The position numbers and the translations under genes were made by a program. 8,272 nucleotides of DNA from an uncultured Clostridia bacterium (GTDB lineage: Bacteria; Bacillota; Clostridia; Oscillospirales; Oscillospiraceae): the NCBI GenBank assembly GCA_937894515.1, contig CALCRH010000164.1:1-8272 (forward strand). Direction: 5' to 3'. This document shows, piece after piece, positions 6,444 to 8,272 of this stretch. The first letter of the stretch is position 1. Each line of letters opens with the position of its first letter. The notes under the pieces were generated by a model. That model did not search any database. It was not told the origin of the DNA and saw nothing but the letters and a program-made list of their open reading frames with translations.

Positions 6444-7670
6444 TTATATCAGATTGCTCGGTATCAGCAGATTCTCCCGGTCAATCGGAAACGGCTGCGG
6501 GAACATGCAGATCACACCGCCGTGGCCTTTTTCCAATGTGGTCTTTTCGATTACACTGAATTTCTTAACTTCCTTTTTGTCGGGGTTTGCACTCTTCTTG
6601 ATTTCCAGTGGATGAATCTTTCCGTTTTCCTCCACGAATACGTCGATCTCCTTTGCGTTCGCATCCCGATAGAAGGTCAGCAGCGCAGTATCGCGGGCAT
6701 AGGCGTAATTTTTGACCAGCTCCATGACCACATAGTTTTCATATAGGTGGCCGCTGGCAGCGCCATCCCGCAGGGATTCCATGGTCAGCCATCTGGTTAG
6801 GAAAGCGCAAAGACCGGTATCACAGAAATACAGCTTTGGCGTTTTCACAAGGCGTTGAAGCTCGTTATTGGAGTACGGTTCGAGCAAATAAACAACATCC
6901 ATGTCCTGCAAAATTCCGAGCCACTTTTTTGCCGTGACCTCGGAAACGCCGGCAGCCTCGCCCAGCGTCTTGTAGTTCACAAGATTGCCGACGAGCGCGG
7001 CGCAGGCGCGAATAAACCGCTTGAAGCCCTGCACATCCTGAATGCCTTCATCATTCACCGCGTCGGCGATCAGATAATTGTCGATATAGGACTGGTAATA
7101 GACCTGTGCCTGCTCTGCGGTGGAGCTCTGCACGTCAACGTAGCCGCCCCTCCAAATGTGGTCGAATACGGCGTTTACGTCATTGTCCGGCAGCAGCGCT
7201 TTCCTTTGCATGAGGCAGTCCATGGAGAAGTCCAATGGGGCAGGATCAAGCACACCGGCTTTTTCGCGTTGAGAAAGGCCATAGAGATGCAGAATGCCGA
7301 GACGACCTGCCAAGCTCTCCTGTGATTTCTCCATGATCTTTTTTCGCTGAGAACCGGTCAGCCAGAACAATCCTCTTTCCTCGCTCTCATCGCAGAGGAT
7401 TTTGATGGTTTCGAGAAGCTCCGGTGCTTTCTGTATTTCATCGATCAGGATCGGCGGCTTATAGGTCTGGAAAAACAGCCGGGGATCGCTCCGCGCAAGT
7501 TCACGCAGATAGTCATTGTCCATCGTGACAATGGTTCGTTGCTGCTCCTTGGCAAGCTGCTTGAGCATGGTGGATTTACCGACCTGCCTTGCTCCGATCA
7601 CCAAAACAGCCTTGAATTGCTTGTTGATTTCAAGGAACTTCCGTTCCAACTCGCGCTCAATGTAGTCCAT
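6444..7670 (-). CDS. AAA_14 / DUF4143 ATPase
   Basis: A 408-residue ATPase of the widespread AAA_14-DUF4143 type. Walker A is GARQVGKST at residues 26-34 (K32), Walker B is ILIDEIQ at 74-80 (D77, E78), and LTGSQ at 104-108 fits sensor 1. The second half matches DUF4143: YYQSYIDNYL at about 191, a helix-turn-helix-like stretch at 234-255, LYFCDTGLCAFL at 280, LYENYVVMEL at 309, and a PD-(D/E)xK-like signature with D343, E356 and K358 in EIDVF...LEIKKS. Whether nuclease activity exists is unknown, as is the cellular role of the family. The ATG at 7670 is preceded by GGAGG (7680-7676); an in-frame TTG at 7682 would lie on top of that RBS. The gene opposes all its neighbours and has its own promoter and terminator, so it looks like an inserted cargo unit. 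Confidence 0.92.
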   Translation of the reverse strand: MDYIERELERKFLEINKQFKAVLVIGARQVGKSTMLKQLAKEQQRTIVTMDNDYLRELARSDPRLFFQTYKPPILIDEIQKAPELLETIKILCDESEERGLFWLTGSQRKKIMEKSQESLAGRLGILHLYGLSQREKAGVLDPAPLDFSMDCLMQRKALLPDNDVNAVFDHIWRGGYVDVQSSTAEQAQVYYQSYIDNYLIADAVNDEGIQDVQGFKRFIRACAALVGNLVNYKTLGEAAGVSEVTAKKWLGILQDMDVVYLLEPYSNNELQRLVKTPKLYFCDTGLCAFLTRWLTMESLRDGAASGHLYENYVVMELVKNYAYARDTALLTFYRDANAKEIDVFVEENGKIHPLEIKKSANPDKKEVKKFSVIEKTTLEKGHGGVICMFPQPFPIDRENLLIPSNLI

Positions 7671-7709
7671 AGCAGCCTCCAAATTAACGGTAATCCAAAG
7701 TACAATATG

Positions 7710-7737
7710 ATTATACCATAAGTTTATGCAATGTCAA
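7710..7737 (-). promoter_or_regulatory. Consensus sigma-70-type promoter of the ATPase gene
   Basis: Read on the minus strand, TTGACA (7737-7732) and TATAAT (7715-7710) match consensus exactly, with a 16-base spacer. Transcription would start near 7703, giving a leader of about 33 bases that contains the GGAGG. The spacer includes the small palindrome CATAA-GT-TTATG (plus-strand 7717-7728), a possible operator. Confidence 0.75.
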
Positions 7738-7740
7738 CAG

Positions 7741-7811
7741 GAGTTATTCAATCGCAAATCAATTTCACAAACATCTAAGTCGAAAGGAGAATGAACCTAA
7801 TGAGTTATTCA
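7741..7811 (+). repeat. 10-bp direct repeat GAGTTATTCA around the pcfB leader
   Basis: GAGTTATTCA occurs at 7741-7750 and again at 7802-7811, where it overlaps the first codons of pcfB. The copies are 61 bases apart; the first starts four bases from the -35 box of the ATPase promoter. It may be an insertion scar or chance. Confidence 0.4.
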
Positions 7812-8272
7812 GGGGATGCGGCGGAACAGGTCGTGAGAATGACTTTGGAAGGCACTGAGGTGGCGGCAAAGATCACCGGTGCCGGAGCAAAGGAAGTTGC
7901 GAAGCTGCTCTATGCCGTACTGAGAGATCAAACGAAAACCAAAGGCAAGACACGACTTGCCAATATGCTCCGAACCGGCAAGGAACTGAAAGTGTTTGCC
8001 GTGAAGGATGAAGACCTTGCCAAGTTCTGTACGCAGGCAAAGCAGTACGGCGTTCTGTACTGTGTGCTGAAAGACCGGGATGCCAAGGACGGCATCACCG
8101 ATGTGATGGTTCGTGCCGAGGATGCAAGCAAGATCAATCGTATCTTTGAACGCTTCCATCTTACCACGATGGATATGGCTTCTGTCCGCAGTGAGATTGA
8201 ACGGGCAAAGAAGTCCCGCGGCGAAGAGCTTCCGGAGCCGGAGCGCCCCGGCCCGAAAAAGAGCAAGGAAGA
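7800..8272 (+). CDS. pcfB: PcfB family (DUF3801) protein, partial at right edge
   Basis: The frame runs from an ATG at 7800 to the window end, giving 157 residues with no stop. The opening (SYSGDAAEQVVRMTLEGTEVAAKITGAGAKEVAKLLYAVLR is the general region, residues 2-42) and FCTQAKQYGVLYCVLKDRD at about 80-98 match the PcfB/DUF3801 family. In the pCF10 conjugation system PcfB works with the relaxase and helps dock it to the coupling protein PcfC; by analogy a VirD4/TraG-type gene should follow. The visible tail is proline- and charge-rich, suggesting the end is near. AAAGGAG at 7783-7789 lies 10 bases before this ATG; an in-frame ATG at 7791 is too close to the RBS. A weak plus-strand promoter pair (TTAACG at 7684, TATGAT at 7706) overlaps the divergent ATPase promoter but is not convincing. 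Confidence 0.88.
   Translation, partial: MSYSGDAAEQVVRMTLEGTEVAAKITGAGAKEVAKLLYAVLRDQTKTKGKTRLANMLRTGKELKVFAVKDEDLAKFCTQAKQYGVLYCVLKDRDAKDGITDVMVRAEDASKINRIFERFHLTTMDMASVRSEIERAKKSRGEELPEPERPGPKKSKE

Noticed and set aside
6147..6746. 199-codon plus-strand frame bridging the relaxase end and the ATPase gene
   Set aside because: Out of frame with the relaxase and antisense to the ATPase; no domain and no RBS.

Overview
The window looks like part of the conjugation/mobilisation backbone of an integrative and conjugative element of the Tn1549/Tn5382-like (CTn) type found in gut Clostridia. The roughly balanced base composition and strong AAGGAGG-type ribosome binding sites suggest an Oscillospiraceae/Ruminococcaceae-like or Lachnospiraceae host; this is inference. 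The basis is the gene order and protein style: the tail of a giant SNF2-helicase/N6-adenine-methylase protein, DUF3848, a DUF3991/TOPRIM protein, a YodL/DUF3846 protein, MobC, a MOBP relaxase and PcfB (DUF3801). No integrase, rRNA, tRNA, CRISPR array or IS transposase is visible.

Layout. (1) 1-800, + strand: C-terminal part of the helicase/methylase, cut by the window edge. (2) 810-1510: a compact metallophosphoesterase unit with its own candidate promoter and an intrinsic terminator. (3) 1536-4499: a tightly packed + strand group of a DUF5698-like membrane protein, DUF3848, a DUF3991/TOPRIM protein (GTG start) and a YodL/DUF3846 protein (TTG start overlapping the previous stop). The first RBS of this group lies just behind the terminator, so it may be expressed by read-through. 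(4) 4500-4688: a non-coding gap with four short inverted repeats, the best oriT candidate. (5) 4689-6421: mobC and the relaxase, coupled by a TAATG overlap. (6) 6399-7737, - strand: a self-contained cargo unit with a consensus promoter, an AAA_14/DUF4143 ATPase and an intrinsic terminator that lies inside the 3' end of the relaxase gene. (7) 7800-8272, + strand: start of pcfB, cut by the right edge.

How it fits together. MobC and the relaxase would bind and nick oriT; PcfB would help hand the relaxase-DNA complex to a VirD4-type coupling protein expected just downstream. The helicase/methylase, TOPRIM and YodL/DUF3846 proteins are typical element maintenance or host-interaction genes of this family, mostly without proven roles. 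The phosphoesterase, the membrane protein and above all the reverse-oriented ATPase look like accessory modules. The most notable signals are the ATPase cargo that splits the mob/pcfB block, the oriT hairpin series, and the apparently split DUF3846 domain.
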